A DNA stretch of 64,000 nt, from contig JBJTVH010000007.1 in assembly GCA_046081125.1 (NCBI GenBank), positions 1 to 64,000 of the forward strand, written 5' to 3'. The stretch's first letter is position 1; each line of letters opens with the position of its first letter. The position numbers were made by a program, and so were the translations under genes. This stretch comes from JBEIFW01 sp046081125 (GTDB lineage: Bacteria > Actinomycetota > Acidimicrobiia > Acidimicrobiales > Ilumatobacteraceae). Of this stretch, positions 1 to 7,711 are shown piece after piece. The notes below the pieces were generated by a model, which worked only from the letters and a program-made list of their open reading frames with translations, did no database searches and had not been told where the DNA came from.

Positions 1-873
1 CACCCGGGCGATGCCGTGGGGCCCGGCGCCGGGCCACCCCGCCGGACCGTCGAGCATCCCGATCACCGCCGCGCCGTAGCTCATCCCGACCAGTCGGCCG
101 GTGATGCGCCCGAGGTGCGCGGCCTCGGCCGGCCCGAGCCGGGCCGCCATCTGCGGTAGCAGGTTGGCGACGTAGTCCATCGCGTAGTTCCGGGCCGCCT
201 TGGCCAGACGCGTCGCCGGCCAGGTCGACGCCGGCAGCACCGGCACCGCCGCCGGATCGAACCGCGGCGGTTCCTCCCCGGGGGCGAACACCACCCGCTC
301 GTCGGCGCCGACGTCGCGGTCGAGCTCCTCGAAGTAGCCCGACAGGCCGGCCTGGCCGTCCATCGTCTGACCGGTGCACACGAACCGCAGCCGCGGGTTG
401 CCGAGCGACACCCCGTTGTGGCCGTACCAGCCGTGCAGCACGGCCCGGCTCACCTCCGACGGCACCCCACAGATGGCGACACCGTCGTACATCCACCGCG
501 GTGGCACGAACCGCACCCACGCCTTGCGATCGTGCTCGACGACCAGCTCGACGAGGACCCCGCCCACCGCATTGGCGAGGTAGTGGTACGAGGCCGCTTT
601 GACCGCATCGGGTCGGTCGTCGAGGCCGAGCTTGGCCAACCCGGGCAGGAACTTCTGCAGGTGTTGGCGGCGGAACAGGCCGAACACCACGTCGGCCGCC
701 ACCGGGCCGCCGCGGCGCGACACCATCGTGAGGATCGCCCCGGTCAGGAAGCGGTGGTGCAGCTCGGCGACGGCGGCCCAGCCGGCAGCCGGAAAAGCCG
801 GCCCAGCCGGCCCAGCCGGCACAGCCGGCACAGACGACGCAGACGACGCAGACGACGTAGACGACGGGGACAT
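1..873 (-). CDS. Hypothetical protein, 3' end beyond window
   Basis: Minus-strand reading frame open from ATG at 873 to the left edge, so the C-terminus is outside the window. The first 26 or so residues are low-complexity (Ser/Thr/Ala, then Pro-Ala-Gly repeats), followed by a globular sequence beginning GWAAVAELHHRF and later LVVEHDRKAWVRF and MDYVANLLPQM. I do not recognise the family and see no catalytic motif, signal peptide or membrane segment. The start is supported by a TACGGT hexamer 8 nt upstream (882-887), and the codons of the repeat stay in frame with the conserved-looking body. It is divergent from the oxidoreductase at 933. Confidence 0.7.
   Translation of the reverse strand, partial: MSPSSTSSASSASSVPAVPAGPAGPAFPAAGWAAVAELHHRFLTGAILTMVSRRGGPVAADVVFGLFRRQHLQKFLPGLAKLGLDDRPDAVKAASYHYLANAVGGVLVELVVEHDRKAWVRFVPPRWMYDGVAICGVPSEVSRAVLHGWYGHNGVSLGNPRLRFVCTGQTMDGQAGLSGYFEELDRDVGADERVVFAPGEEPPRFDPAAVPVLPASTWPATRLAKAARNYAMDYVANLLPQMAARLGPAEAAHLGRITGRLVGMSYGAAVIGMLDGPAGWPGAGPHGIARV
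780..867. repeat. Short tandem repeats inside the N-terminus of the leftmost gene
   Basis: Two adjacent degenerate repeats: units of GCCGGCCCA/GCCGGCACA, then units of GACGACGCA. They encode Pro-Ala-Gly and Ser-Ser-Ala steps on the minus strand. They look like slippage-expanded codon repeats rather than a regulatory site. Confidence 0.6.
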
Positions 874-881
874 GGAGCGGG

Positions 882-887
882 ACCGTA
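882..887 (-). promoter_or_regulatory. -10 hexamer TACGGT
   Basis: TACGGT on the minus strand ends 8 nt before the ATG at 873; this spacing implies a leaderless transcript. Confidence 0.5.
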
Positions 888-932
888 CCGACCGCCGTGC
901 TCGTCGCCGCAGCCCTCTGCGAGGCTTCGGTC

Positions 933-1787
933 GTGCGCATCGGGATCACCGGCTTCAGCCTCGACGACACCCTCCATCCCGTGGAGCTCGCTTGCGCCGT
1001 CGAGACGCGCGGGTTCGACTCGCTCTGGCTGCCCGAGCACAGCCACATCCCGACCAGCCGGGAGTCGCCGTGGCCGGGCAGCCTCACCGGCGAACCCCTG
1101 CCCGACTACTACTGGCGGATGCAGGACCAGTTCGTGGCCTTGTCGATGGCGGCGGCCGTCACCGAACGGATCCTGCTCGGCACCTCGGTCACGCTGATCG
1201 CGCAGCGCGACGCCATCTGGCTCGCCAAGCAGGTGGCCTCCCTCGACCACCTCTCGGGAGGCCGGGTCCGCCTCGGTATCGGCTACGGCTGGAACCGGGA
1301 AGAGGCCGAGAGCCACGGCACGGTGTGGGCCACCCGACGGGCCGCCGTCGCCGAGAAGGTTGCGCTCATGCGCGCCCTGTGGACGGACGAGGTTGCCGCC
1401 TTCGACGGGGAGCACGTCCGCCTCGCCCCGTCGCTCGCCCGCCCGAAACCGGCCCAAGCCGGTGGACCCCCGGTGCTCCTCGGCGGGGGATGGGGGCCGA
1501 AGCTGTTCGACGCCATCGGCACCTGGGGCGACGGTTGGCTGCCGATCTCGGCACGGGCGTCCCTCGGCGACCGCCTGACCCGCCTGCGGGACGTGTGGGC
1601 GACCAAGGGCCGCGACCCCGATCGGCTCGACGTCACGGTGCTCGGAGCCACCGACGACCTCGCCGGACTCGAGCGCCTCGCCGGCGAAGGGGTCACCCGA
1701 GCGGTGCTGACCCTGTGGCCGGCCCCGGCCGAGGAACACCTACGGCTCCTGGACGCCTGGGCGCCGCTCGCCGACCGGTTCACCTGA
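933..1787 (+). CDS. LLM-class F420-dependent oxidoreductase, Rv2161c type
   Basis: Luciferase-like TIM-barrel oxidoreductase of about 284 aa that would use F420 (or FMN) to reduce or oxidise an unknown small molecule in the cytoplasm. It begins MRIGITGFSLDD, has the subfamily motif LPEHSHIP near residue 37, the LGIGYGWNREE segment typical of these enzymes and the GGGWGPKLFDAIGTWGDGW region near the cofactor end. GTG at 933 is preferred over the GTG at 897 because the intervening residues do not resemble the family. Divergent from the leftmost gene. The substrate is unknown. Confidence 0.85.
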   Translation: MRIGITGFSLDDTLHPVELACAVETRGFDSLWLPEHSHIPTSRESPWPGSLTGEPLPDYYWRMQDQFVALSMAAAVTERILLGTSVTLIAQRDAIWLAKQVASLDHLSGGRVRLGIGYGWNREEAESHGTVWATRRAAVAEKVALMRALWTDEVAAFDGEHVRLAPSLARPKPAQAGGPPVLLGGGWGPKLFDAIGTWGDGWLPISARASLGDRLTRLRDVWATKGRDPDRLDVTVLGATDDLAGLERLAGEGVTRAVLTLWPAPAEEHLRLLDAWAPLADRFT

Positions 1788-1809
1788 GCCGGGCGGCGAG
1801 TCAGCCGGA

Positions 1810-2226
1810 TCAGTGACGCAACGCCTTGTCGGCGTTGCTGAGACGGCGCGCGAGCGCAGTCACCAGGGCCCGAGCGATCGACGGCTGCTCCAACAGCGTG
1901 TGGAAGCGCCCGGGTTCGATCACCAACAGGTCGACATCGGTCGCAGCCGTCAGCGTGGCCTGACGCGGTTCGCGCAGGAGCAGGGCGAGTTCACCGGCCA
2001 CCTCGCCCGCGCCGATCGTGCCCACCTGGTCCCCACTGATCGACACGGTGATCGACCCAGACACGACGACGAAGGCCTCGTGGCCCTGGCTGCCCTCGCG
2101 AGCGAGCACCGTCCCGGCCGGGAACTGCATCTCGGTCGTGGTCTCGGCAACCGCCTCGAGACCGTGTCGATCGAGCCCTGCGAACAACGCCGTCGACGTC
2201 AAGCGCTCCAGCTTCTGGTCCCGCAT
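1810..2226 (-). CDS. Cyclic nucleotide-binding domain protein
   Basis: A 138-aa stand-alone cNMP-binding (CAP effector-type) domain without a DNA-binding domain. The order is a helix LERLTSTALFAGLD, the beta-roll with FPAGTVLAREGSQGHEAF, the phosphate-binding-cassette-like segment GEVAGELALLLREPRQAT and a C-terminal helix. The cassette has E-L-A-L-L and R-x-A/T as in cAMP-binding domains, so ligand binding is plausible. Start chosen at ATG 2224-2226 because AGGAGG sits just upstream on the minus strand; longer readings lack a ribosome site. Tail-to-tail with the oxidoreductase at 933-1787, 22 bp apart. Partner proteins are not evident here. Confidence 0.85.
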   Translation of the reverse strand: MRDQKLERLTSTALFAGLDRHGLEAVAETTTEMQFPAGTVLAREGSQGHEAFVVVSGSITVSISGDQVGTIGAGEVAGELALLLREPRQATLTAATDVDLLVIEPGRFHTLLEQPSIARALVTALARRLSNADKALRH

Positions 2227-2343
2227 GCCACCCTCCTGTCGCCGGCCTCGCTCGCCGGATCTCGCCGCACCGTACCGGGGACGCGGACGGGCCTGGACCG
2301 GACCGAGGTCCCGAACGGTCCCGACGAGTCCCGGACGCGCCGC

Positions 2344-2349
2344 TAGGGT
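2344..2349 (+). promoter_or_regulatory. -10 hexamer TAGGGT
   Basis: Lies 7 nt before the ATG at 2357; fixes that start. Confidence 0.55.
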
Positions 2350-2356
2350 CCCGGCC

Positions 2357-2734
2357 ATGACGCCTGCGGAGATCGATGCCCTGGCCGACCGACTCTTCGC
2401 CGCCATCGAGGCCGGCGACGTAGAGGCGGTCCGTTCGATCTACGCCGCCGACGTCGCCGTCTGGCACAACTTCGACATGGTCGATCAGACCCGCGAGCAG
2501 AACCTCCGCACGCTCGGCTGGATGCACGCCCATGCGTCGGGCCTGCGCTACACCGAGGTGCGGCGCCTCGTCGTCGACGGCGGATTCGTGCAGCAGCACG
2601 TGCTGCGGGCCACGGCCCCCGACGGCACGGCGTTGACGATCCCGGCGATGCTCCGTATCCACTGCGCCGACGGCTGCGTCACCCGGGTCGAGGAGTATCT
2701 CGACCCCGCGCAGGCCGCTGCGATGCGGGCCTGA
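2357..2734 (+). CDS. NTF2-like/SnoaL-fold protein
   Basis: A 125-aa protein with the cone-shaped NTF2-like fold signature: helix EIDALADRLFAAIEAGD, then VRSIYAADVAVWHNFD, a central DGGFVQQHVL strand and the C-terminal HCADGCVTRVEEYLDP. Members are isomerases, dehydratases or small-ligand binders; Asp and His residues in the pocket are present but no specific reaction can be assigned. Starts at ATG 2357, directed by the nearby -10 hexamer. Transcribed on its own, with the next gene having its own promoter. Confidence 0.8.
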   Translation: MTPAEIDALADRLFAAIEAGDVEAVRSIYAADVAVWHNFDMVDQTREQNLRTLGWMHAHASGLRYTEVRRLVVDGGFVQQHVLRATAPDGTALTIPAMLRIHCADGCVTRVEEYLDPAQAAAMRA

Positions 2735-2763
2735 CGCCGCAACCGGCGCCGGACGACGGCCGC

Positions 2764-2769
2764 TACGGT
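2764..2769 (+). promoter_or_regulatory. -10 hexamer TACGGT
   Basis: Lies 8 nt before the ATG at 2778. Confidence 0.55.
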
Positions 2770-2777
2770 CCGCGTCC

Positions 2778-3749
2778 ATGTCGCTGCCCCGGTTGCTCGC
2801 TCTCCCGGACGGCGCTCGTTGGCAAGACCTCGCCCAAGACCTGACCGGCGACGACCCTGTCGTCATCGGACCAGGCGAGCGGACGACGGTGCTCGCACCG
2901 GTGCCCGGCGAGGTGGTGATCGCCGGCGATGGGTCGGCCGCATCCGGACCCGCGAGTGCGCTCGCCCGGGCCGCAACCCGCGCCGGTCGGGTGCGAATCG
3001 ACGACGGAAGCGTGTTCCACGACCTCTGTTTCGACGACGGCCGGTCGCTGGTGGTCGGCGGCGTCCTGCTCGACGCCGAGCGAGGTCTGCGACCGCCGGT
3101 CGTGATCGGCCGCAACGAAGCGGCGGTGCGCCGGTTGCGGTCTGCGCTCGCCGACGATGGCGCTCGGGACCTCACCCGGATCCTCCGTTACGACGACGCG
3201 GCCGATCCCCAGTTCGCCCTGCGCAAGGTCGGCACGGACCTGCTGGCCGGTCCGTTCTGGACGCCGGCGTTCTGCGCCACGGTGATCCGGGCCGCCGAGG
3301 CCGTCGGGGTCTTCGAGCCGGCGGAGGACGACCCCGTGCCCGGCCACGAGGTGTCGCTCGCCGCGATCAGCCCTCGCTTGTACGCCCACCTCGAGGACGA
3401 CCTGCTGGTTCGGCTTCTACCCCAAGCGCAGCGATGGTGGCCGCTCGTCGAGTACCACGGCCTCCGGGACGCGTTCGTGATCAAGTACTCGACGTTCGGC
3501 CAGACCGAACTGCGCGCTCACCATGACGTCGCGCAACTGTCGGCGACGATCCGGTTGAACGACGGTTTCACCGGCGGCGCGCTCGTCTTCCCCCGCCAAG
3601 GGTTCTCCACCGCCGCAAGCGCGATCGGTGAACTCGTCACCTGGCCGTCGCTGGTCACCCACCCCCATGCGACCGAACCGATCACCGCCGGGGTGAAGTA
3701 CGGGCTCACGATCTGGATGGAGCTCCCTCAGGGGTACCGGAGGGCCTGA
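2778..3749 (+). CDS. 2-oxoglutarate/Fe(II) oxygenase, prolyl-4-hydroxylase-like
   Basis: A 323-aa protein whose C-terminal third is a 2OG-Fe(II) dioxygenase domain. The iron ligands are visible as H-x-D in LRAHHDVAQLS, with a distal His in VTHPHATEPITAGVKYGL and a Lys/Arg downstream for 2-oxoglutarate. The segment GFTGGALVFPRQGFS is the usual double-stranded-beta-helix strand. The first 150 residues have no recognised domain. The likely reaction is hydroxylation of an unknown protein or metabolite. It is followed within 50 bp by the L,D-transpeptidase, which has its own promoter, so no functional link is claimed. Confidence 0.8.
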   Translation: MSLPRLLALPDGARWQDLAQDLTGDDPVVIGPGERTTVLAPVPGEVVIAGDGSAASGPASALARAATRAGRVRIDDGSVFHDLCFDDGRSLVVGGVLLDAERGLRPPVVIGRNEAAVRRLRSALADDGARDLTRILRYDDAADPQFALRKVGTDLLAGPFWTPAFCATVIRAAEAVGVFEPAEDDPVPGHEVSLAAISPRLYAHLEDDLLVRLLPQAQRWWPLVEYHGLRDAFVIKYSTFGQTELRAHHDVAQLSATIRLNDGFTGGALVFPRQGFSTAASAIGELVTWPSLVTHPHATEPITAGVKYGLTIWMELPQGYRRA

Positions 3750-3780
3750 GACCCACCACCCGTTCGCCACGGTGCTGCCG

Positions 3781-3786
3781 TAGGCT
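3781..3786 (+). promoter_or_regulatory. -10 hexamer TAGGCT
   Basis: Lies 8 nt before the ATG at 3795 but only 2 nt before the ATG at 3789, favouring 3795 as the start. Confidence 0.5.
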
Positions 3787-3794
3787 CAATGCCG

Positions 3795-4745
3795 ATGCAG
3801 CGCAGCGTGGTTGCCATCGGCGTGACGTTGCTCGTCGGTGTTGCATCGTCGTGTTCCTCGGGCGGCTCGACGGCCGCGGCCCTCAGCCCGTCGGTGGTGG
3901 CGACCACGACCGCTACGACCGTCGCGCCCACGACCACCGTCGAAGCCACCACCACGACGACGGCTGCTCCGACGACGACCGTTGCACCCACCACGACGGC
4001 TGCACCCACCACGACGGCTGCACCCACCACCACCGTCGCACCCACCACCACCGTCGCACCCACCACGACGGTGGCGGCGCCGGTCGTGCTGGCGGCACCC
4101 CCGCTGGTCACACCGGTCACCGCGCTTCGTGTCGGCGCCACCGGGCCGGCGGTGGTTGCGCTGCAACGACGGCTTCTCGACCTGGGGTTCTGGCTCGACG
4201 ACGTCGACGGGCGCTACGGCGGCGTCACCCGCCAGGCGGTGATGGCCTTCCAGAAGCATCTCCGGCTGCCGGCCTCGGGCACCGTTGACGCCCGCACGGC
4301 GACTGCGCTCAACGAGGCGACCTCTCGCGTCGCCGGGCTCGGGGTCTCCACCGACGGCGACCTCGCCGAGGTCGACAAGGGTCGCCAGGTCCTCTACCTG
4401 CTGCGGGGCGGCACGACCGTCTGGGCCTTCAACGTCTCGACCGGGACCGAGAAGGAATACACCGAGCCGAACCAGAAGACCGGCGAGATGATCACCGACA
4501 TCGCCCACACCCCGGTGGGCGTGTTCAAGGTCTACCGGGAGTACACCGACGGCTGGGAGTTCGGTCAGCTCGGCGAGCTCTACCGCCCGAAGTACTTCAA
4601 AGGCGGGGTCGCGATCCACGGCCACGGCAGCGTCCCGAACGTCCCCGCCTCCCACGGGTGCGTACGCGTCAGCCTCGAGGCGATGGACTGGATGTGGGCC
4701 AACGACGTGCTGCGCCGAGGCATGCGCGTCTGGGTGCACGACTAG
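3795..4745 (+). CDS. Peptidoglycan-binding L,D-transpeptidase, exported
   Basis: Cell-wall cross-linking enzyme of 316 aa. It has an N-terminal signal sequence (AIGVTLLVGVASSC, possibly a weak lipobox), a long Thr/Pro-rich linker, a peptidoglycan-binding type 1 domain (LRVGATGPAVVALQRRLLDL to GTVDARTATAL), and a C-terminal YkuD catalytic domain with IHGHG and the active-site SHGCVRVS. It would form 3-3 cross-links or attach proteins to peptidoglycan outside the membrane. Start taken at 3795 from the promoter spacing. Ends 6 bp from the convergent MBL/Rieske gene. Confidence 0.9.
   Translation: MQRSVVAIGVTLLVGVASSCSSGGSTAAALSPSVVATTTATTVAPTTTVEATTTTTAAPTTTVAPTTTAAPTTTAAPTTTVAPTTTVAPTTTVAAPVVLAAPPLVTPVTALRVGATGPAVVALQRRLLDLGFWLDDVDGRYGGVTRQAVMAFQKHLRLPASGTVDARTATALNEATSRVAGLGVSTDGDLAEVDKGRQVLYLLRGGTTVWAFNVSTGTEKEYTEPNQKTGEMITDIAHTPVGVFKVYREYTDGWEFGQLGELYRPKYFKGGVAIHGHGSVPNVPASHGCVRVSLEAMDWMWANDVLRRGMRVWVHD
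3900..4077. repeat. Pro/Thr-rich tandem linker repeat (APTTT units)
   Basis: About 180 bp of 15-18-bp units encoding A-P-T-T-T/V. It forms the cell-wall-spanning linker of the L,D-transpeptidase; copy number is likely to vary between strains. Confidence 0.85.
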
Positions 4746-4751
4746 ACGAGA

Positions 4752-6332
4752 TCAGGACGCGGGTCGCACCCGGAGCCGATGGTCCTGCGCCGTGAGGCAC
4801 CGCCCTGTCGCCAGGTCGAACCGCCAGCCGTGCAGGGTGCACGTGAGCACGCCACCGGCCACCTCCCCGAACCGGCTCAGGTCGGCCCGGCGGTGCGGGC
4901 AGTACCGCTCGACCAACCAGCCGTCGAGCGCGATCTCCTCCTCGACCGCCGTGGCCGGGAGACCGATCTTGATCCGTGCCTCGGCCTCGGCACGCGCCAT
5001 GCGCTGCGGGGAGAGCGACTTGAAGAAGTGGTAGAGGAACTCGTTGTAGGCGCCCTCGCGCCAGGCCCGGAACCGGCACGACAGGAACAGCGAATTCGAC
5101 CAGTCGACGGCCCGCACGGCCACGACCGACTCGACGAGACCGCGGTCGATATCGAACCGGAAGCGGTAGGGCTCCCCCTGATGTGCGCGGACCTTGCCGG
5201 CCGGGAAGTCGACCAGGACATCGGTGTCACCACAGCGCAGCAGGCATGCTCCGCCGACCCCGGTCCGCAGACTCGGCGCCGTTGCGAGCAGCGGCTCCCA
5301 CCAGGCGGCGAGGCGTCCGACCAGATCGGGGTGCGGCGCCGGCCACGACGCACGGTGGGCTTGTAGCCAGGGGGCCCAGTCGGCCTGATACTCCGCAAGA
5401 TAGGCCGCCTTGTCATCGAACGGCCGCCGGACGGTCGCCTCGTCCGCCGGTTGCTCGACGGTGGAACCCGTCGGGGTCGAGGTGATCGCCGTACCGGGAA
5501 CGACGAGGCGTCCCGTATGGAGGCCGGCCTGCTCCAGGCGGCGCAGGAACTCGGTCTGGTCGGGGAAGATCGAGATCTCCTCCCCCGTGATCCAGTTCGC
5601 ACCGAACAGCTCGGGATCGAGGAAGGCCGGCGGGCCTGCGCTCGGCGCGACGACCCCCGCCCCGACGGCACGCACGTACGACATCGCCCGGGAGAACTGC
5701 GCGTCGACCTTGGCCTTGGCCAGGCTGCGCTTGTCCGCTTCGGGGATGTCGTAGACCATCGGGTACCAGATCGCCCCGGAGAACTGCAGCCAGTGCTGCG
5801 CGACGGGCCCGTGGCCGCACAGCGCCGCCGGGTCGTGCGGTCGGCAATCGTTCTGGTCGACGAGCCACACGTCGTCGACGCCGACGACGAGCGCCGAATC
5901 ACCCTGTGGACCGTCGCTGATCGCCGTCTCGACGTGGATCGCCACCCGCATCCCGCCGAGATCGACCTCTTCGCCGTTGCGCGTCCGGAGGAACCGACGG
6001 AACCCGAGGCCGCGCAGCGCTCGCTCGAGCTCGTCGCCCGGGAACCCGGGGACCAGGACCGTCACGTCACGGTCGAGGTGTTCGGCGAGGAACGCCGCGT
6101 CGAGGTGATCGGCGTGCAGGTGCGAGACGTAGAGGAAGTCGGCACGCTCGACGCGAGCGACGAGGTCCGGGTCGAGCCGGTCGTTTCGTGGGAAGACGAA
6201 CCAGGACCCGAAGAACGCCGGGAGGAACCACGGGTCGCAGACGATCGAGCCGAACCGTGATTCGATCAGAAGGCCGGCGTGGCCGAGCGACGTGGCCCGG
6301 AGCCCCGAGGGCGGCCGTGACGGGTCAGGCAA
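4752..6332 (-). CDS. UlaG-like metallo-beta-lactamase fold fused to C-terminal Rieske domain
   Basis: A 526-aa redox enzyme. The N-terminal 270 residues are a metallo-beta-lactamase (UlaG-like) fold with the metal motif HLHADHLD near residue 72; a middle region of unknown role follows; the last 70 residues carry a Rieske [2Fe-2S] site with ligands in ERYCPHRRADL and LTCTLHGWRFD (C-x-H and C-x2-H). The same two folds occur in CMP-Neu5Ac hydroxylase but in the opposite order, so the protein may be an oxygenase of that general kind; the substrate is unknown. TTG start at 6332 overlaps the upstream DUF2510 stop by 8 nt, implying translational coupling. Confidence 0.85.
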   Translation of the reverse strand: MPDPSRPPSGLRATSLGHAGLLIESRFGSIVCDPWFLPAFFGSWFVFPRNDRLDPDLVARVERADFLYVSHLHADHLDAAFLAEHLDRDVTVLVPGFPGDELERALRGLGFRRFLRTRNGEEVDLGGMRVAIHVETAISDGPQGDSALVVGVDDVWLVDQNDCRPHDPAALCGHGPVAQHWLQFSGAIWYPMVYDIPEADKRSLAKAKVDAQFSRAMSYVRAVGAGVVAPSAGPPAFLDPELFGANWITGEEISIFPDQTEFLRRLEQAGLHTGRLVVPGTAITSTPTGSTVEQPADEATVRRPFDDKAAYLAEYQADWAPWLQAHRASWPAPHPDLVGRLAAWWEPLLATAPSLRTGVGGACLLRCGDTDVLVDFPAGKVRAHQGEPYRFRFDIDRGLVESVVAVRAVDWSNSLFLSCRFRAWREGAYNEFLYHFFKSLSPQRMARAEAEARIKIGLPATAVEEEIALDGWLVERYCPHRRADLSRFGEVAGGVLTCTLHGWRFDLATGRCLTAQDHRLRVRPAS

Positions 6333-6825
6333 CCGGCGGGTCGGTGTACTGCTGGCCCTGGCGGGCGACGTGCTCGGTCCACTGGGTGCCGTCCCAGTAC
6401 CGCTGCTCGAACCGGCCCGAGGGATCCGGATACCACCCGGCTGGGACCGACGGCGTCACCGGCGCAGCAGGCTGCGCCGCCGGGGCGACGGCCTGGACGA
6501 CCGGTTCGACAACGGCGGCCGGCGTGGCCGCAACCGACTCGCCCCAGGTACTCGTGGACGCAACCGGAGCCGGCGTCGCGGCCGGGGTCGGGTCGATGGC
6601 CCACCCGGCGGGTTCGGCGACCGGCTCGGACACCACCACCGCAGCGGCCGCTTCCGTGGCGACTGGCGCATCCGCAGACCGCTCGCGCTCAAGCAGCGCG
6701 ACGGCATCGGCCCCCGCCGCAACCACGGACACCACCCGCCACCCGTCGGCGGCCCGTTCGTTGATGCGGGCCACCAACGTCGGGATGTCATAGGACGACG
6801 CACTGACCGAGCTGTACTCCCTCAT
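6325..6825 (-). CDS. DUF2510 domain protein
   Basis: A 166-aa protein with an N-terminal segment MREYSSVSASSYDIPTLVAR (a short domain about handling of residues in DGWRVVSVVAAG), an Ala/Pro/Val-rich middle and a C-terminal DUF2510 motif: PAGWYPDPSGRFEQRYWDG then QWTEHV. DUF2510 is common in actinobacterial envelope or signalling proteins and has no known activity. ATG 6825 is chosen because TAGGGT lies 8 nt upstream. The stop overlaps the start of the MBL/Rieske gene. Confidence 0.85.
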   Translation of the reverse strand: MREYSSVSASSYDIPTLVARINERAADGWRVVSVVAAGADAVALLERERSADAPVATEAAAAVVVSEPVAEPAGWAIDPTPAATPAPVASTSTWGESVAATPAAVVEPVVQAVAPAAQPAAPVTPSVPAGWYPDPSGRFEQRYWDGTQWTEHVARQGQQYTDPPVA

Positions 6826-6833
6826 GGCTCCGT

Positions 6834-6839
6834 ACCCTA
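6834..6839 (-). promoter_or_regulatory. -10 hexamer TAGGGT
   Basis: Minus strand, 8 nt before the ATG at 6825; would drive the DUF2510 and MBL/Rieske pair. Confidence 0.5.
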
Positions 6840-6874
6840 TCGGGCCGCCCACGCCCCGGTGGGGCATCCTGCGC

Positions 6875-7711
6875 TCAACTCACCAGCGCAAGTACGTCCA
6901 CCCCGGCGGTCGGCCCGTCGTGAATCAATCGACCGTCACGCAGCGCGACGCAGCGCTCGACCCGGTCGACGAATGCGAGCTCATGCGTTGCCACGACCAG
7001 CGCCGCGCCGTCGGCATGGGCGAGGTCGAACAGCTCGAGCAGCGCCTGCTTCCCGACCGCGTCGAGCCCGACGAAGGGCTCGTCGACGAGCAGCAGCCCG
7101 AACGGACGGATGAAGGCGAGCGCGATGGCCGCCTTCTGGCGGAGCCCTCTCGAGAACCTCGACGGCAGGTCGTCGGCCCGTTCGTAGATCCCGAGATGGC
7201 CGAGCAGGTCCGCGGCCTGCTGCTGCCAATCGGCCACCCCGTGCAGTCGGGCGACGACCTCGAGGTGCTCCCAAACGGACAGATCGTCGTAGAAGGTGGG
7301 CGTGTCCGAGAGGTACGACACCGTCGCCCGCGACGGCAGCGACCCCGCAGCATGCCCATCGACGGTGCTCGTGCCGCCCGACGGCTCGAGCAGCCCGGCG
7401 ATCATGCGCAGCAGCGTCGTCTTGCCCGAGCCGTTGTGGCCGAGCAGGACGATGGCCTCACCCTGCTCCACCCGAAGGGTCAAGGGCGAGAGCGCGATCA
7501 GGTCGCCGTACTCCTTCGTGAGCGAGTCGACCGTCAGATAGGTAGGGGGCAGCGTCGGGGCCGGGGGCGCAGGCGCCTCCGCACGAGCCGGAGCCGGTTT
7601 GGCTGGCCGGTCCGGCGGGCGCGTGCCGCGAGCGGCGGAACCCCGGCTCGGGGCGCTCGCTCGCTTGGGCGGCGTCGGATGGCGGTTCGATCGGCCCTTG
7701 GGCGGGTTCAT
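6875..7711 (-). CDS. ABC transporter ATP-binding protein
   Basis: A 278-aa ATPase subunit that powers the permease encoded just upstream. It has a disordered 60-residue Pro/Ala/Arg-rich N-terminal extension, then Walker A GHNGSGKTT, a Q-loop region (LSDTPTFYDDLSV), the signature FSRGLRQK in place of LSGGQ, Walker B LLLVDEP and the switch His in ATHE. The ATG overlaps the permease stop (ATGA at 7708-7711). The overall type (daunorubicin/NatA-like) suggests export. The degenerate signature is unusual but is seen in related exporters. Confidence 0.9.
   Translation of the reverse strand: MNPPKGRSNRHPTPPKRASAPSRGSAARGTRPPDRPAKPAPARAEAPAPPAPTLPPTYLTVDSLTKEYGDLIALSPLTLRVEQGEAIVLLGHNGSGKTTLLRMIAGLLEPSGGTSTVDGHAAGSLPSRATVSYLSDTPTFYDDLSVWEHLEVVARLHGVADWQQQAADLLGHLGIYERADDLPSRFSRGLRQKAAIALAFIRPFGLLLVDEPFVGLDAVGKQALLELFDLAHADGAALVVATHELAFVDRVERCVALRDGRLIHDGPTAGVDVLALVS

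Noticed and set aside
744..1739. Long minus-strand frame opposite the F420 oxidoreductase
   Set aside because: Antisense frame in GC-rich coding DNA with no domain; the plus-strand gene has clear family motifs.
3900..4077. Tandem array considered as CRISPR
   Set aside because: Units are 15-18 bp, have no spacers, stay in the L,D-transpeptidase frame and encode a Thr/Pro linker.
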